Below, piece by piece: positions 7,978-16,106 of a stretch of 64,000 nt of DNA. A program made the position numbers and the translations under genes. How positions within the stretch are numbered: the stretch's first letter is position 1; every line of letters starts with the position of its first letter. Under the pieces are notes generated by a model. That model saw only the letters and a list, made by a program, of their open reading frames with translations, did no database searches and was not told where the DNA came from. The stretch is from contig OMXL01000009.1 in NCBI GenBank assembly GCA_900314985.1, forward strand, positions 37,494-101,493, read 5' to 3'. This DNA comes from an uncultured Prevotellaceae bacterium. GTDB lineage: Bacteria; Bacteroidota; Bacteroidia; Bacteroidales; Bacteroidaceae.

Positions 7978-8928
7978 TTAAGGAATCCACTCGTTATTAA
8001 CGCTGAACACTGTGTTCAGCGTTATTTTTTGTGCTTCTTTCTTCGTCAGTTGACGACTCCATGAGACACGCTCGTTGGTCTGAGCACCCTCACCATGGTT
8101 GTTGTATTCCAGATAGCGTGCTGTAGCCTCGCGCTCTTTCTGCCAGTGGTGCCACCCTTCAGGACGTATCTGTCGGGGTAGTTCACAGTTCATGAATAGT
8201 GTGTATCCGTAGTCACGCCATGGACGTCCGAGGTACACCTTGTCCACATCTTCTGCGCAACGGACGGTGCAGTTGTTGAAGATGTAACCGTAGGGCACGT
8301 CTTTAGGAGTTGAGGCTGCCGTGATGTAGGAGTTGAGCTTGCAGAAGATGTCGCAGTGCTCAAACCATGCCGTTGATGGACCGAAGATAAAGTCGGTAGT
8401 GCCCTCGATATAGCAGTCCTTAAAATACAGACGGGTGTTGGCGGTACCTGTATAGATGGTGTCTTGATGACCTAAGAAACGGCAACCAATGAAAGTCAGC
8501 ATGTCACCCTCGGTGTGTAGTGCTACGGCTTGTCCCAAACGGGCGGCATTATTCTCTACGGTCAGATTCTTCAGCGTGATGCTGTTGCCCTCTATCTTTA
8601 ATGTGTAAGTACGGAACGTTCCCATCTTGTTGATATTCGCATGGTCGTCCCATGTGATGATGGTCTCGTCGCGACTCTCACCACATAGCTCGATATTGGT
8701 GAGCCACTGCGGTATGATGAGCTTCTCCTTATACGTACCTTTCTTTATATAGATGACTTTATGGTAGTCCATGAAGGCACGGCACACCTCAATAGCGTCA
8801 CTCACTGTGCGGAACTGGCCTGTTCCGTCGCGAGCAACAACAAGGGTGTCTGGGTTGTCGTAGGAATTAGCACCGTATGTGGTAATGTTCCCACAAACGG
8901 CAAGAATCAAAATAAGTAGTAGTTTCAT
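7978..8928 (-). CDS. Pectinesterase (carbohydrate esterase family 8)
   Basis: 316 residues with signal peptide (about residues 1-20). It de-esterifies methylated homogalacturonan in the periplasm or outside the cell. Family motifs are in order: GTYKEK (64-69), GQAVAL (132-137), GHQDT with catalytic Asp156, GTTDFIFG with catalytic Asp179, and LGRPW carrying the substrate-binding Arg. The fold is the single right-handed beta-helix with no extra modules. It is the last gene of the parA-to-relA strand, 30 bases after relA/spoT, an unexpected neighbour because no SusCD pair or pectin lyase is nearby. Confidence 0.93.
   Translation of the reverse strand: MKLLLILILAVCGNITTYGANSYDNPDTLVVARDGTGQFRTVSDAIEVCRAFMDYHKVIYIKKGTYKEKLIIPQWLTNIELCGESRDETIITWDDHANINKMGTFRTYTLKIEGNSITLKNLTVENNAARLGQAVALHTEGDMLTFIGCRFLGHQDTIYTGTANTRLYFKDCYIEGTTDFIFGPSTAWFEHCDIFCKLNSYITAASTPKDVPYGYIFNNCTVRCAEDVDKVYLGRPWRDYGYTLFMNCELPRQIRPEGWHHWQKEREATARYLEYNNHGEGAQTNERVSWSRQLTKKEAQKITLNTVFSVNNEWIP
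7999..8030 (+). terminator. Intrinsic terminator lying inside the pectinesterase reading frame
   Basis: Two 12-base arms (7999-8010 and 8012-8023) are perfect reverse complements around a single T, followed by ATTTTTT. It terminates the rightward merR transcript, yet it also encodes residues of the opposite-strand pectinesterase C terminus (LNTVFSVNN). Confidence 0.8.
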
Positions 8929-8958
8929 TGTATGTAGTAGTTTGTCTTTTTATTGCTA

Positions 8959-11223
8959 TCAGATGATTTGCGTAACATCTTGGATGTCGGCAATCTTCTT
9001 CAGCTGCCCCATGATGTTGCGCACATCCTCGCGGTCGTGAACGCGCAACTCGACAGTGCCGTCGAAGACGCCTTCCTCACTGGCAATGGTTAGCTTGTGA
9101 ATGTTGACATTCATCTGTGAGGAGATGACTTGCGAGATATCGAGCAACATGCCTACACGGTCAATACCTTGCAGACGGATGGTTGCATCGAAGAAGAGCT
9201 TCTTGTGCATGTCCCATTTCGCATCGAGAATGCGGTTGCCAAAGCTGGCTTTGAGTTTTGCGGCAATAGGACAGGAACGCTTGTGAATCTCAATCTGGTG
9301 CTTGCCATCGATGAATCCCAGCACGTCATCGCCAGGAATAGGGTGGCAGCAGTGCTTGAACTTATATTGTTTGATGTTGTCGTCGGTAATGAAGATTGGC
9401 TTCTTGCGATTGAATTTCTCGGGAACAACAAAGAGCTGTGTTTGGTCTTCAGCAGGCTTTTTCTGCTTGTTGCGGTCGAGGAAGGGCACGTACTTACGCC
9501 AGCCACGCTTATCACCAGCGTTTTTGCCCAGCAGTTCGTCAACATCCTTGTCGCCCAGTAGGATGGTCTTTTCGCCAATAGCCTGGAAGAACTCATCGCG
9601 GTTGCGAATGTCGTGGAATTCCGTCAGCACGTCGGCTGCCTTGGGCATATCGTTGATGTTGTTCTTTTTCAGGAATTCACTGAAGAGGTCTTCTCCCTGT
9701 TTCTGCAACTCACGGCTGTCACGGCGCAGGATGGCCTGTATCTTAGCCTTAGCCTTAGCCGTAGAGACGAAGTTAATCCATGAGGGTTGTACGTGCTGGG
9801 CCTTAGAGGTTAGAATCTCTACCTGATCGCCACTCTGCAACTTATGGCTCAGCGGCACCAACTTGTGATTAACCTTGGCACCAATACAGTGAGAGCCAAG
9901 GAAGGTATGGATGGAAAAGGCAAAGTCGAGGGCTGTACAGCCTGTCGGCATGGTCTTAATCTCCCCCTTGGGCGTGAAGACGAAAATCTCGGACGCAAAG
10001 AGGTTGAGCTTGATGGCATCGAGGAAGTCCATCGCATCTGGTTGTGGATCGTCGAGAATCTCCTTGATAGTGCGTAGCCACTCGTTGAGTTCAGTCTCAT
10101 CCTCCGTATATTCTTCTTCCACACCGTCTTTGTATTTCCAGTGGGCAGCAAAGCCCTGCTCGGCAACCTCATCCATACGGTCAGAGCGTATCTGTACCTC
10201 AATCCAGCGTCCTTGCTTCGACATCAGCGTGACGTGCAGAGCCTGATAGCCGTTCGCCTTCGGATGTGAGAGCCAGTCGCGCAAACGGTCGGGGTGGCTC
10301 TTATAAATCTTCGAGATGGCAACGTAGATGTTGAAGCACTCGTTGATTTCTTCTTCGCGGTTGTTGGGAGTGAAGATGATGCGAACAGCAAGAATGTCGT
10401 ACACCTCGTCGAAGGTGACGTGCTTGTTCTGCATCTTGTTCCAAATGGAGTAGGGGGTCTTGACACGCTCCTTGATCTGATAGTGCAGACCCATCTTCTG
10501 CAATTCCACCTCGATAGGTACGATGAACTCGTCGAAGAGTTCATGACGGGATGCCTCAGTGTCGGCCAATTTAGCCTTGATGGCAGCGTACTCTTCTGGG
10601 TGCTCATATTGGAATGAGAGGTTCTCCAGTTCCGACTTAATCTTGTTAAGACCAAGACGGTTAGCTAAGGGCGCATAGATATAGAGTGTCTCGCCGGCAA
10701 TCTTGTATTGCTTGTTGGCAGGCTGAGATTCCAGGGTGCGCATGTTGTGCAGACGGTCACATATCTTGATAAGAATGACGCGAATGTCCTCACTCATGGT
10801 AAGCAGCAACTTCTTGAAGTTCTCTGCTTGTGCTGAAGCCTGTTCTCCAAAGATGCCACCAGAGATTTTAGTCAGTCCGTCGACAATCTGTGCTATCTTG
10901 GGACCGAAGATGTTTTCAATATCCTCTGTGGTGTAGTCGGTATCTTCAACAACGTCATGTAGCAGTGCAGCACAGATACTGGTAGAGCCCAGTCCTACCT
11001 CTTCGCAGGCAATCTGTGCCACGGCGATGGGGTGCATGATGTAGGGCTCGCCACTCAGGCGGCGCACACCCTTGTGAGCCTGACGGGCAAAGTTGAATGC
11101 CTTGGTGATGATATCCACCTTCTTGCGGTGGCGTGATGACTGATAGTTGTCCAGTAGTCGTTGGAACGCATCATTAATCAATTTATCGTCTGCGGCTTCA
11201 CGCATCATCTGCTCTTCGTCCAT
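8959..11223 (-). CDS. relA/spoT: Bifunctional (p)ppGpp synthetase/hydrolase RelA/SpoT
   Basis: 754 residues, the usual size of a long RSH protein. Domains in order: HD hydrolase with His50, His64 and His89-Asp90 (LLHDVVEDT); synthetase with LAVRIIF, GYQALHV and EVQIRS; TGS domain (EIFVFTPKGEIKTMP); zinc-finger-like segment with KHCCHPIPGDDV; C-terminal ACT domain. Both catalytic halves look intact, so it should make and degrade the alarmone during starvation. It lies 52 bases after the lytic transglycosylase gene; a four-copy heptamer run fills that gap. Confidence 0.96.
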   Translation of the reverse strand: MDEEQMMREAADDKLINDAFQRLLDNYQSSRHRKKVDIITKAFNFARQAHKGVRRLSGEPYIMHPIAVAQIACEEVGLGSTSICAALLHDVVEDTDYTTEDIENIFGPKIAQIVDGLTKISGGIFGEQASAQAENFKKLLLTMSEDIRVILIKICDRLHNMRTLESQPANKQYKIAGETLYIYAPLANRLGLNKIKSELENLSFQYEHPEEYAAIKAKLADTEASRHELFDEFIVPIEVELQKMGLHYQIKERVKTPYSIWNKMQNKHVTFDEVYDILAVRIIFTPNNREEEINECFNIYVAISKIYKSHPDRLRDWLSHPKANGYQALHVTLMSKQGRWIEVQIRSDRMDEVAEQGFAAHWKYKDGVEEEYTEDETELNEWLRTIKEILDDPQPDAMDFLDAIKLNLFASEIFVFTPKGEIKTMPTGCTALDFAFSIHTFLGSHCIGAKVNHKLVPLSHKLQSGDQVEILTSKAQHVQPSWINFVSTAKAKAKIQAILRRDSRELQKQGEDLFSEFLKKNNINDMPKAADVLTEFHDIRNRDEFFQAIGEKTILLGDKDVDELLGKNAGDKRGWRKYVPFLDRNKQKKPAEDQTQLFVVPEKFNRKKPIFITDDNIKQYKFKHCCHPIPGDDVLGFIDGKHQIEIHKRSCPIAAKLKASFGNRILDAKWDMHKKLFFDATIRLQGIDRVGMLLDISQVISSQMNVNIHKLTIASEEGVFDGTVELRVHDREDVRNIMGQLKKIADIQDVTQII

Positions 11224-11243
11224 AGTTGTTTCCTCCTAGATTT

Positions 11244-11271
11244 CTTTAACCTATAACCCTTAACCTTTACC
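11244..11271. repeat. Heptamer tandem repeat, unit CTTTAAC, 4 copies
   Basis: Four contiguous 7-base units (CTTTAAC, CTATAAC, CCTTAAC, CTTTACC) fill most of the gap between relA/spoT and the lytic transglycosylase gene, ending four bases before the latter's stop codon. Confidence 0.65.
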
Positions 11272-11275
11272 AATC

Positions 11276-12511
11276 TTATCTTCTTCTGCGCTTACGAGCC
11301 GACGAGCGACGCTTTGTGGCAGTAGCACGGCGTCTCTTGGCAGTAGCACGTCGTTTTGAATATCGCTTGCTTTTATGATAATAAGTTGGTACGTCATCTT
11401 TAACCTCTACTTCCACACGCTTTGCAAAATCGTTGACGCGGTAGTTGCAGATACTATCCTGCAGGTCGATAAAACGACCTACTTCTGTTTGTGGCAAACG
11501 GATGGGCGAGGGCTCAGTGGCACCTGGCACTACGTCGCGACGATACATGGGGTTCAGCGAGCGCAGCAGGTCTATGTTCATGCCCATCACCTCAGCCACC
11601 TGTTCCAGATGGATGTTGCGATTGACCATGACGGTATCTGTCATTGCTGGCAGACGGGTTGTCATAGGGCAGATGTTATGCTGTGAATAGTAGGTCATGA
11701 TGTAGTTGGCAGCGATGAACGCAGGCACGTAGCCGCGTGTCTCCTTGGGTAGGTAAGGATATATCTGCCAGTAGTCCTTCTCGCCATTGGCGCGGTGGAT
11801 AGCCTTGTTGATATTAGCGGGCCCACAGTTGTAGGCTGCGATGACGAGATTCCAGTCGCCAAAGATTTTGTAGAGGTCGCTCAGATAGCGGGCGGCGGCA
11901 TACGACGCTTTGACAGGGTCGCGACGCTCGTCGACCAGTGAGTTGACTTGTAAGCCGTACTGCTTACCAGTAGTTAGCATGAACTGCCACAAGCCCGTAG
12001 CACCTACACGCGACACAGCCTTGGGATTGAGTGCTGACTCGATGATAGGTAGGTATTTCAGTTCCAGCGGCAACTGATAGGTTTCCAATGCTTCCTCAAA
12101 GATGGGCATATAGAAATTGGATGCGCCCAACATGTAGCTGATAGAGTGGCGCAGGCGTCCGCTATAACGGTCGATGAACTTCTGTACTACGTCATTGTAT
12201 GCCATCTCCATGATGGTGGGCATACGATACAGACGGTCCACATAGTCTTCCTTGCTATATACGGGGTTGATATTCTTCATGTTACAGTCACCATCCTCGT
12301 CAAGATAAGTCTTAGCCATGTAGAGGTTCAGCAGACTGTCTAGGTCGTAGGTCATCGCTTCAGGAAACTCGATGACCTCTTCACGACCTTCACGGTCGAT
12401 AACGGTAATCTCGTCTTCATCGGGTGTCTCGTCGTCGTTCTCGTAGACCTGTGACCACATGGTAGTCACCGTTAGTAACATGCAAAGTATCAACAGTATT
12501 TTCTTGTTCAT
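11276..12511 (-). CDS. Lytic transglycosylase (MltD-like, SLT + LysM)
   Basis: 411 residues from the ATG at 12511; one codon upstream is a TTG that is less likely. Signal peptide residues 1-21. The SLT domain has the catalytic Glu in PIIESALNPKAVSRVGATGL, followed by WQF and later NLVIAAYNCGPANINKA and YVPAFIAANYI. A LysM-like region follows (LEQVAEVMGMNIDLLRSLNP). The enzyme cleaves peptidoglycan glycan strands to 1,6-anhydromuramic ends. The extreme C terminus is a run of Arg/Lys-rich repeats, possibly binding anionic polymers. It sits between DUF5683 and relA/spoT in the par cluster. Confidence 0.92.
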   Translation of the reverse strand: MNKKILLILCMLLTVTTMWSQVYENDDETPDEDEITVIDREGREEVIEFPEAMTYDLDSLLNLYMAKTYLDEDGDCNMKNINPVYSKEDYVDRLYRMPTIMEMAYNDVVQKFIDRYSGRLRHSISYMLGASNFYMPIFEEALETYQLPLELKYLPIIESALNPKAVSRVGATGLWQFMLTTGKQYGLQVNSLVDERRDPVKASYAAARYLSDLYKIFGDWNLVIAAYNCGPANINKAIHRANGEKDYWQIYPYLPKETRGYVPAFIAANYIMTYYSQHNICPMTTRLPAMTDTVMVNRNIHLEQVAEVMGMNIDLLRSLNPMYRRDVVPGATEPSPIRLPQTEVGRFIDLQDSICNYRVNDFAKRVEVEVKDDVPTYYHKSKRYSKRRATAKRRRATATKRRSSARKRRRR

Positions 12512-12542
12512 CAATCGTCTTTATTTCGTTTTTGGGTTATTA

Positions 12543-13205
12543 CTAAAAATTCAGGCAACAGCTCAGTCCTACAGATTGCGCCTGCAGCGGATTACCTCCT
12601 GCATAGTTGGGAATGACAGTTGGTCGTACTTCCAGGCTGAGATCTTTGGAGATGTCAAATTCCGACAGTTCAGCATCGACATAGGCATCGATGACAGACA
12701 GCGCATAGACACCAATCATCACAAAGATGCTCATATCACGCCAGCGACGGTACTTGTCTTTACGGTTTTTGAAGATCTGTTTAAAACGGTTCTCATTCGC
12801 TTCTGTAATCTCTACACCCAGGTGCAAGAACTTATTGTAGCTGTTAGTGCTTGGGTCGGTATCCATCAGGTCCAGATAGGCCTGCGAATAGTCCTTATAC
12901 ATCATGTTGTTCCATGTCAGGGCATAGATACATCCCATGAATCCTCCATAGAAGATTGGCAACTTCCAGTACTTGCGGTTGTAGATTTGACCAGCGCCAG
13001 GTAGTACCAGTGCCAGCCAGAGTGCACGCTGAGGATTAGGCTTCCATGTTGACCAGTCGCGCGGTAGTTTTACCTGCTTGGTAGAGTCAATCATGATAGA
13101 TACCTCGTCAGTGCGAAGCGTGTCGACAACCAGCTCTGCCTCCTCTTGCGCATGGCCAGTCAGCGCCATCGCCAGCAATGCTATGATGACGAATAGCCTA
13201 TTCAT
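12543..13205 (-). CDS. DUF5683 family membrane protein
   Basis: 220 residues from the ATG at 13205 (a longer frame from 13223 would start inside parB and lacks a clean signal peptide). Signal peptide MNRLFVIIALLAMALTGHAQ, then PNPQRALWLALVLPGAGQIYNRKYWKLPIFYGG, the signature of DUF5683, with two to three hydrophobic segments. The start overlaps the parB stop by eight bases. The order parA-parB-DUF5683-SLT-spoT is widely kept in Bacteroidetes; the protein's role is unknown, perhaps a link between nucleoid segregation and the envelope. Confidence 0.85.
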   Translation of the reverse strand: MNRLFVIIALLAMALTGHAQEEAELVVDTLRTDEVSIMIDSTKQVKLPRDWSTWKPNPQRALWLALVLPGAGQIYNRKYWKLPIFYGGFMGCIYALTWNNMMYKDYSQAYLDLMDTDPSTNSYNKFLHLGVEITEANENRFKQIFKNRKDKYRRWRDMSIFVMIGVYALSVIDAYVDAELSEFDISKDLSLEVRPTVIPNYAGGNPLQAQSVGLSCCLNF

Positions 13206-14121
13206 TAGCTCCGTCCAGTGCATTCATGATTTGCTCCAGCTGCTCTTCATTGTCAAACTGGATGGTTATCTTGCCTTTACCTTTTGGCGAACAGGTCATC
13301 TGTACTTTTGACTGGAAGAACTGCGCCAGACGGTCGCGGAGCACGTTAAACTCCTCAGGGAGTTTGGTGCGCGACTGTATCTTTCCCTTGGCTGTCTTGA
13401 TGTCCTCACCACTCTTCAGGGCCTGCACCATTTCCTCAACCTGACGGACAGAGTATTGATGAGCCAGCACTTCTTTAAAGAGTTTTATCTGCTGTGATGG
13501 ACTGTCGATAGCCAGCAGGGCACGGGCGTGACCCATCTCAATCTCGTGGTTCTTTAGGGCAATCTGTACCTGTGCAGGCAACTTCAGCAGACGCATATAG
13601 TTGGTGACAGCGGCACGGCTCTTGCCCACACGCTCAGAAATCTTAGCCTGTGTCATGCCCGTCTCATCAGACAGATGCTGGTAGGCCAGTGCAATCTCGA
13701 TGGCATTCAGGTCTTCACGCTGAATGTTCTCAACCAGTGCCATCTCCATGGCGTTCTGGTCCTCTACGGTTACAATGTAAGCAGGAATCTTGGTGAGTCC
13801 TGCCAACTGTGAGGCACGCCAACGGCGCTCACCAGCGATAATCTGGTATTTTCCTCCGTCGACCTTACGCAGAGTGATGGGCTGGATGATGCCCAACTCG
13901 CGGATGCTGGTGGCCAACTCTCCCAGTGCCTCCTGGTCAAACTCGCGACGAGGCTGGTTGGGGTTGGGCTCAATCTGCGAAATCTCTATCTCGTTGAGAT
14001 TTGAACTTCCTTCAGTATGTACCTCACTGGTATCTATCAGAGCATCCAGTCCGCGACCTGTACCGATATCGTCCAGTCCGCGTCCCAGCACGCTGCTTGC
14101 ATATTTCTTCTTAACTGCCAT
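13198..14121 (-). CDS. parB: Chromosome partitioning protein ParB
   Basis: 307 residues. The N-terminal linker carries GRGLDALI; then the ParB/sulfiredoxin-fold nuclease-like CTPase domain (PNPNQPRREFDQEALGELATSI and IIAGERRWRASQLAG with the conserved ERRWRA box) and the helix-turn-helix (GMTQAKISERVGKSRAAVTNYMRLL). The C-terminal dimerisation domain follows. It binds parS sites and spreads as a CTP clamp. It lies 56 bases after parA; octamer repeats fill the gap. I did not find a convincing parS palindrome in this window. Confidence 0.96.
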   Translation of the reverse strand: MAVKKKYASSVLGRGLDDIGTGRGLDALIDTSEVHTEGSSNLNEIEISQIEPNPNQPRREFDQEALGELATSIRELGIIQPITLRKVDGGKYQIIAGERRWRASQLAGLTKIPAYIVTVEDQNAMEMALVENIQREDLNAIEIALAYQHLSDETGMTQAKISERVGKSRAAVTNYMRLLKLPAQVQIALKNHEIEMGHARALLAIDSPSQQIKLFKEVLAHQYSVRQVEEMVQALKSGEDIKTAKGKIQSRTKLPEEFNVLRDRLAQFFQSKVQMTCSPKGKGKITIQFDNEEQLEQIMNALDGANE

Positions 14122-14131
14122 AATTCTTGGT

Positions 14132-14179
14132 TTTCGATATTTCGATGTTTCGATATTCCGAAGCGTCGATGTTTCGATT
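14132..14179. repeat. Octamer tandem repeat, unit TTTCGATA, 6 copies
   Basis: Six contiguous 8-base units related to TTTCGATA fill the parA-parB gap and overlap the parA stop codon by two bases. It is the only period-8 member of the repeat class seen here. Confidence 0.65.
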
Positions 14180-14942
14180 AACTGTTTTTCTGAATAATCT
14201 CTTTGGCTAATGCCAAGTGGTTCTTGCTTCCTGTCGAGTCTGCATCGTAGAGGATGACGGGCAGTCCGTGAGAAGGACTCTCAGACAGTTTGACGTTACG
14301 CTGAATGACGGTCTTAAAGACCAGTTCCTGGAAGTGACGTTTTACCTCGTCGTAAATCTGGTTAGCGAGACGCAGACGAGAGTCGTACATCGTCAGCAGG
14401 AAGCCTTCAATCTCCAGTTTCGGATTCAACTTAGTCTTGATGATCTTGATGGTGTTCAGCAACTTTGAGATACCCTCTAAGGCGAAGTATTCACACTGTA
14501 CGGGGATGATGACAGAGTCTGCTGCCGTCAAGGCGTTGACAGTGATAAGACCCAACGAGGGTGAACAGTCTATCAAGATGTAGTCGTAGTCATTGCGTAT
14601 AGGCTCCAGCAGTTTGCTGATGACACGCTCACGATTGGTCAGGTTGAGCATTTCTATCTCGGCACCTACCAAGTCGATGTGGCTGGGTATGATGTCCAAT
14701 CCGTCGATGTCGGTGGTATATATAGCGTCGCGAACGTCAGCCTTGTCGATGATACACTCATAGAGTGAGCAGTCTACTTCCTGGATGTTCACACCTAGAC
14801 CGCTCGACGCGTTAGCCTGTGGGTCGGCATCGACAACAAGCACAGTCTTCTCTAAGGTGGCCAGCGATGCCGCAAGGTTAATGGTGGTTGTGGTCTTGCC
14901 CACACCGCCTTTTTGGTTTGCTAAAGCAATAATCTTTCCCAT
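14178..14942 (-). CDS. parA: Chromosome partitioning ATPase ParA (Soj-like)
   Basis: 254 residues from the ATG at 14942; longer frames upstream run through the promoter and are rejected. The deviant Walker A motif KGGVGKTTT is at residues 10-18, the Walker A' region is VLVVDADPQANASSGLG, and Walker B is YDYILIDCSPSLG. The ATPase forms a nucleoid-bound gradient that moves ParB-parS complexes. It heads the minus-strand par-cell wall-relA cluster and has a consensus promoter at 14963-14993. Its stop lies in the octamer run. Confidence 0.96.
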   Translation of the reverse strand: MGKIIALANQKGGVGKTTTTINLAASLATLEKTVLVVDADPQANASSGLGVNIQEVDCSLYECIIDKADVRDAIYTTDIDGLDIIPSHIDLVGAEIEMLNLTNRERVISKLLEPIRNDYDYILIDCSPSLGLITVNALTAADSVIIPVQCEYFALEGISKLLNTIKIIKTKLNPKLEIEGFLLTMYDSRLRLANQIYDEVKRHFQELVFKTVIQRNVKLSESPSHGLPVILYDADSTGSKNHLALAKEIIQKNS

Positions 14943-14962
14943 AATCGATATAATATAGACTG

Positions 14963-14993
14963 CAAAGGTACGAATAAGCATGCAAAAAACCAA
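14963..14993 (-). promoter_or_regulatory. Bacteroidetes promoter for the parA cluster
   Basis: Minus-strand -7 box TACCTTTG at 14970-14963 with TTG at 14993-14991, 20-base spacer; the parA ATG is 20 bases downstream of the box. Confidence 0.75.
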
Positions 14994-15059
14994 AGAAATT
15001 ATGATTTTTTGCCATTTTATTAAGGTTCGTGTGTAGTGAAAGGGGGAGAATACAAGAAT

Positions 15060-15093
15060 CCAGGTGGTTGTAGAACAAGCTACAACCACCTGG
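15060..15093. terminator. Perfect 14-bp stem hairpin between ddh and parA
   Basis: Arms 15060-15073 and 15080-15093 are perfect reverse complements with a 6-base loop. It follows the ddh stop by 20 bases on the minus strand. The downstream tract is only moderately T-rich, so it may be a weak terminator or an RNA 3'-end stabiliser; it also insulates the parA promoter. Confidence 0.5.
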
Positions 15094-15113
15094 AACTATT
15101 GGGAATAGATTGT

Positions 15114-16013
15114 TTATACTAAGTGTTCTACCAAGTCGGCACGGTCGCCTGGCAGCATGTCGATGACGGGAATCTCAATCATCGTGTAGCAGCCTGGCTG
15201 CAGACGCTTAGAGGCACGAGCCACGTTGACCAGTACCTGAGCGGTCAGTGCGGGGTTGTTAATCTGCATGTTGAACTCGAAGCGCTGGTTCTGGGTCTGT
15301 CCACTGACACCCTTGCGTACCATGTGTACACCGTGACCCATATCACGCACGTCGTCAACGCTCTCTACCTGGAATACGTGTGTCTCGTCGCTGGCGAAGT
15401 AGGGGTCTGCCTTGATGTCTTTGGCAACCTGCTCCAGTGTGAATCCGTCTTCCAATTCTACATAGACCATACGACGGTGGATGCCCTCACCCAAGGGGAT
15501 AGTCATTGACAGGGCGTTCTTTACGCCAGCCTTTGAACGGGCACATACTGAGTGACCCATTGACATACCGGGACCGAAGTTGGTGTAGCTCAGACCCTTA
15601 GGAGCAAGGCCCTGCATCAGCGTACGTACTATTGAGTCAGAGCCTGGGTCCCAACCTGCAGCAATGACGCTGACAGTATTGGTCTGCTTGTTCAGCTCCA
15701 TCTGACGCTCGCGATAGCCACGAATCTGTGTGTGGATATCGAATGAGTCGACCGTGTTGATGCCCAGCGGCACAATCTGCTTGGCATAGTCCTCGCATGA
15801 GCGGGTAGGGGTGGCCAGAATGGCTACATCGACATCCTTCAGCTCTTTGATATCCTTTACTACCTCATAGGGAGTCAGCTCGATGGGTTTGTCTGCTGCT
15901 CCGTTTCTGCGCACTACGCCAGCGATTTCAAAGTCGGGAGCGGCCTCTAAGGCCTGGATAGTGTACTTTCCAATGTTGCCGTAACCTACTACGGCTGCTC
16001 TGATTTTTTTCAT
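15114..16013 (-). CDS. ddh: meso-Diaminopimelate dehydrogenase
   Basis: 299 residues from the ATG at 16013 (the longer frame adds a basic, non-conserved extension across the promoter). It reductively aminates tetrahydrodipicolinate with NADPH in one step, making meso-DAP for peptidoglycan and lysine. Rossmann motif AAVVGYGNIGKYT at the N terminus; LATPTRSCEDYA, AAGWDPGSDSIVR and NFGPGMSMGHSVCARS are family signatures around the substrate site. It is monocistronic, with a -7 box at 16055-16062. Confidence 0.95.
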   Translation of the reverse strand: MKKIRAAVVGYGNIGKYTIQALEAAPDFEIAGVVRRNGAADKPIELTPYEVVKDIKELKDVDVAILATPTRSCEDYAKQIVPLGINTVDSFDIHTQIRGYRERQMELNKQTNTVSVIAAGWDPGSDSIVRTLMQGLAPKGLSYTNFGPGMSMGHSVCARSKAGVKNALSMTIPLGEGIHRRMVYVELEDGFTLEQVAKDIKADPYFASDETHVFQVESVDDVRDMGHGVHMVRKGVSGQTQNQRFEFNMQINNPALTAQVLVNVARASKRLQPGCYTMIEIPVIDMLPGDRADLVEHLV

Positions 16014-16054
16014 TGTTTTCTGTCTAATGTTGGTTTGTTTGTCAAATCCGAGTG

Positions 16055-16062
16055 CAAAAGTA
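16055..16062 (-). promoter_or_regulatory. -7 box for ddh
   Basis: Minus-strand TACTTTTG at 16062-16055, fitting TAnnTTTG. No TTG is found at the ideal distance, so only the -7 element is claimed. Confidence 0.5.
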
Positions 16063-16106
16063 CACTTTTTCTTTGAAACTCGTAACAAAAAGACAGATTT
16101 TTTTGC

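Noticed and set aside
7978-8928. Polysaccharide utilisation locus around the pectinesterase
   Set aside because: No SusC/SusD pair, lyase or glycoside hydrolase is found nearby; the HTCS-like gene is 30 kb away and associated with Kdo genes.
14943-15089. Longer ParA beginning at 15089
   Set aside because: The extra residues cross the promoter and are not ParA-like; the Walker A motif fits a start at 14942.
15060-15093. parS site
   Set aside because: The inverted repeat near parA has 14-base arms and a 6-base loop and does not resemble the 16-base parS consensus; a transcript hairpin is simpler.
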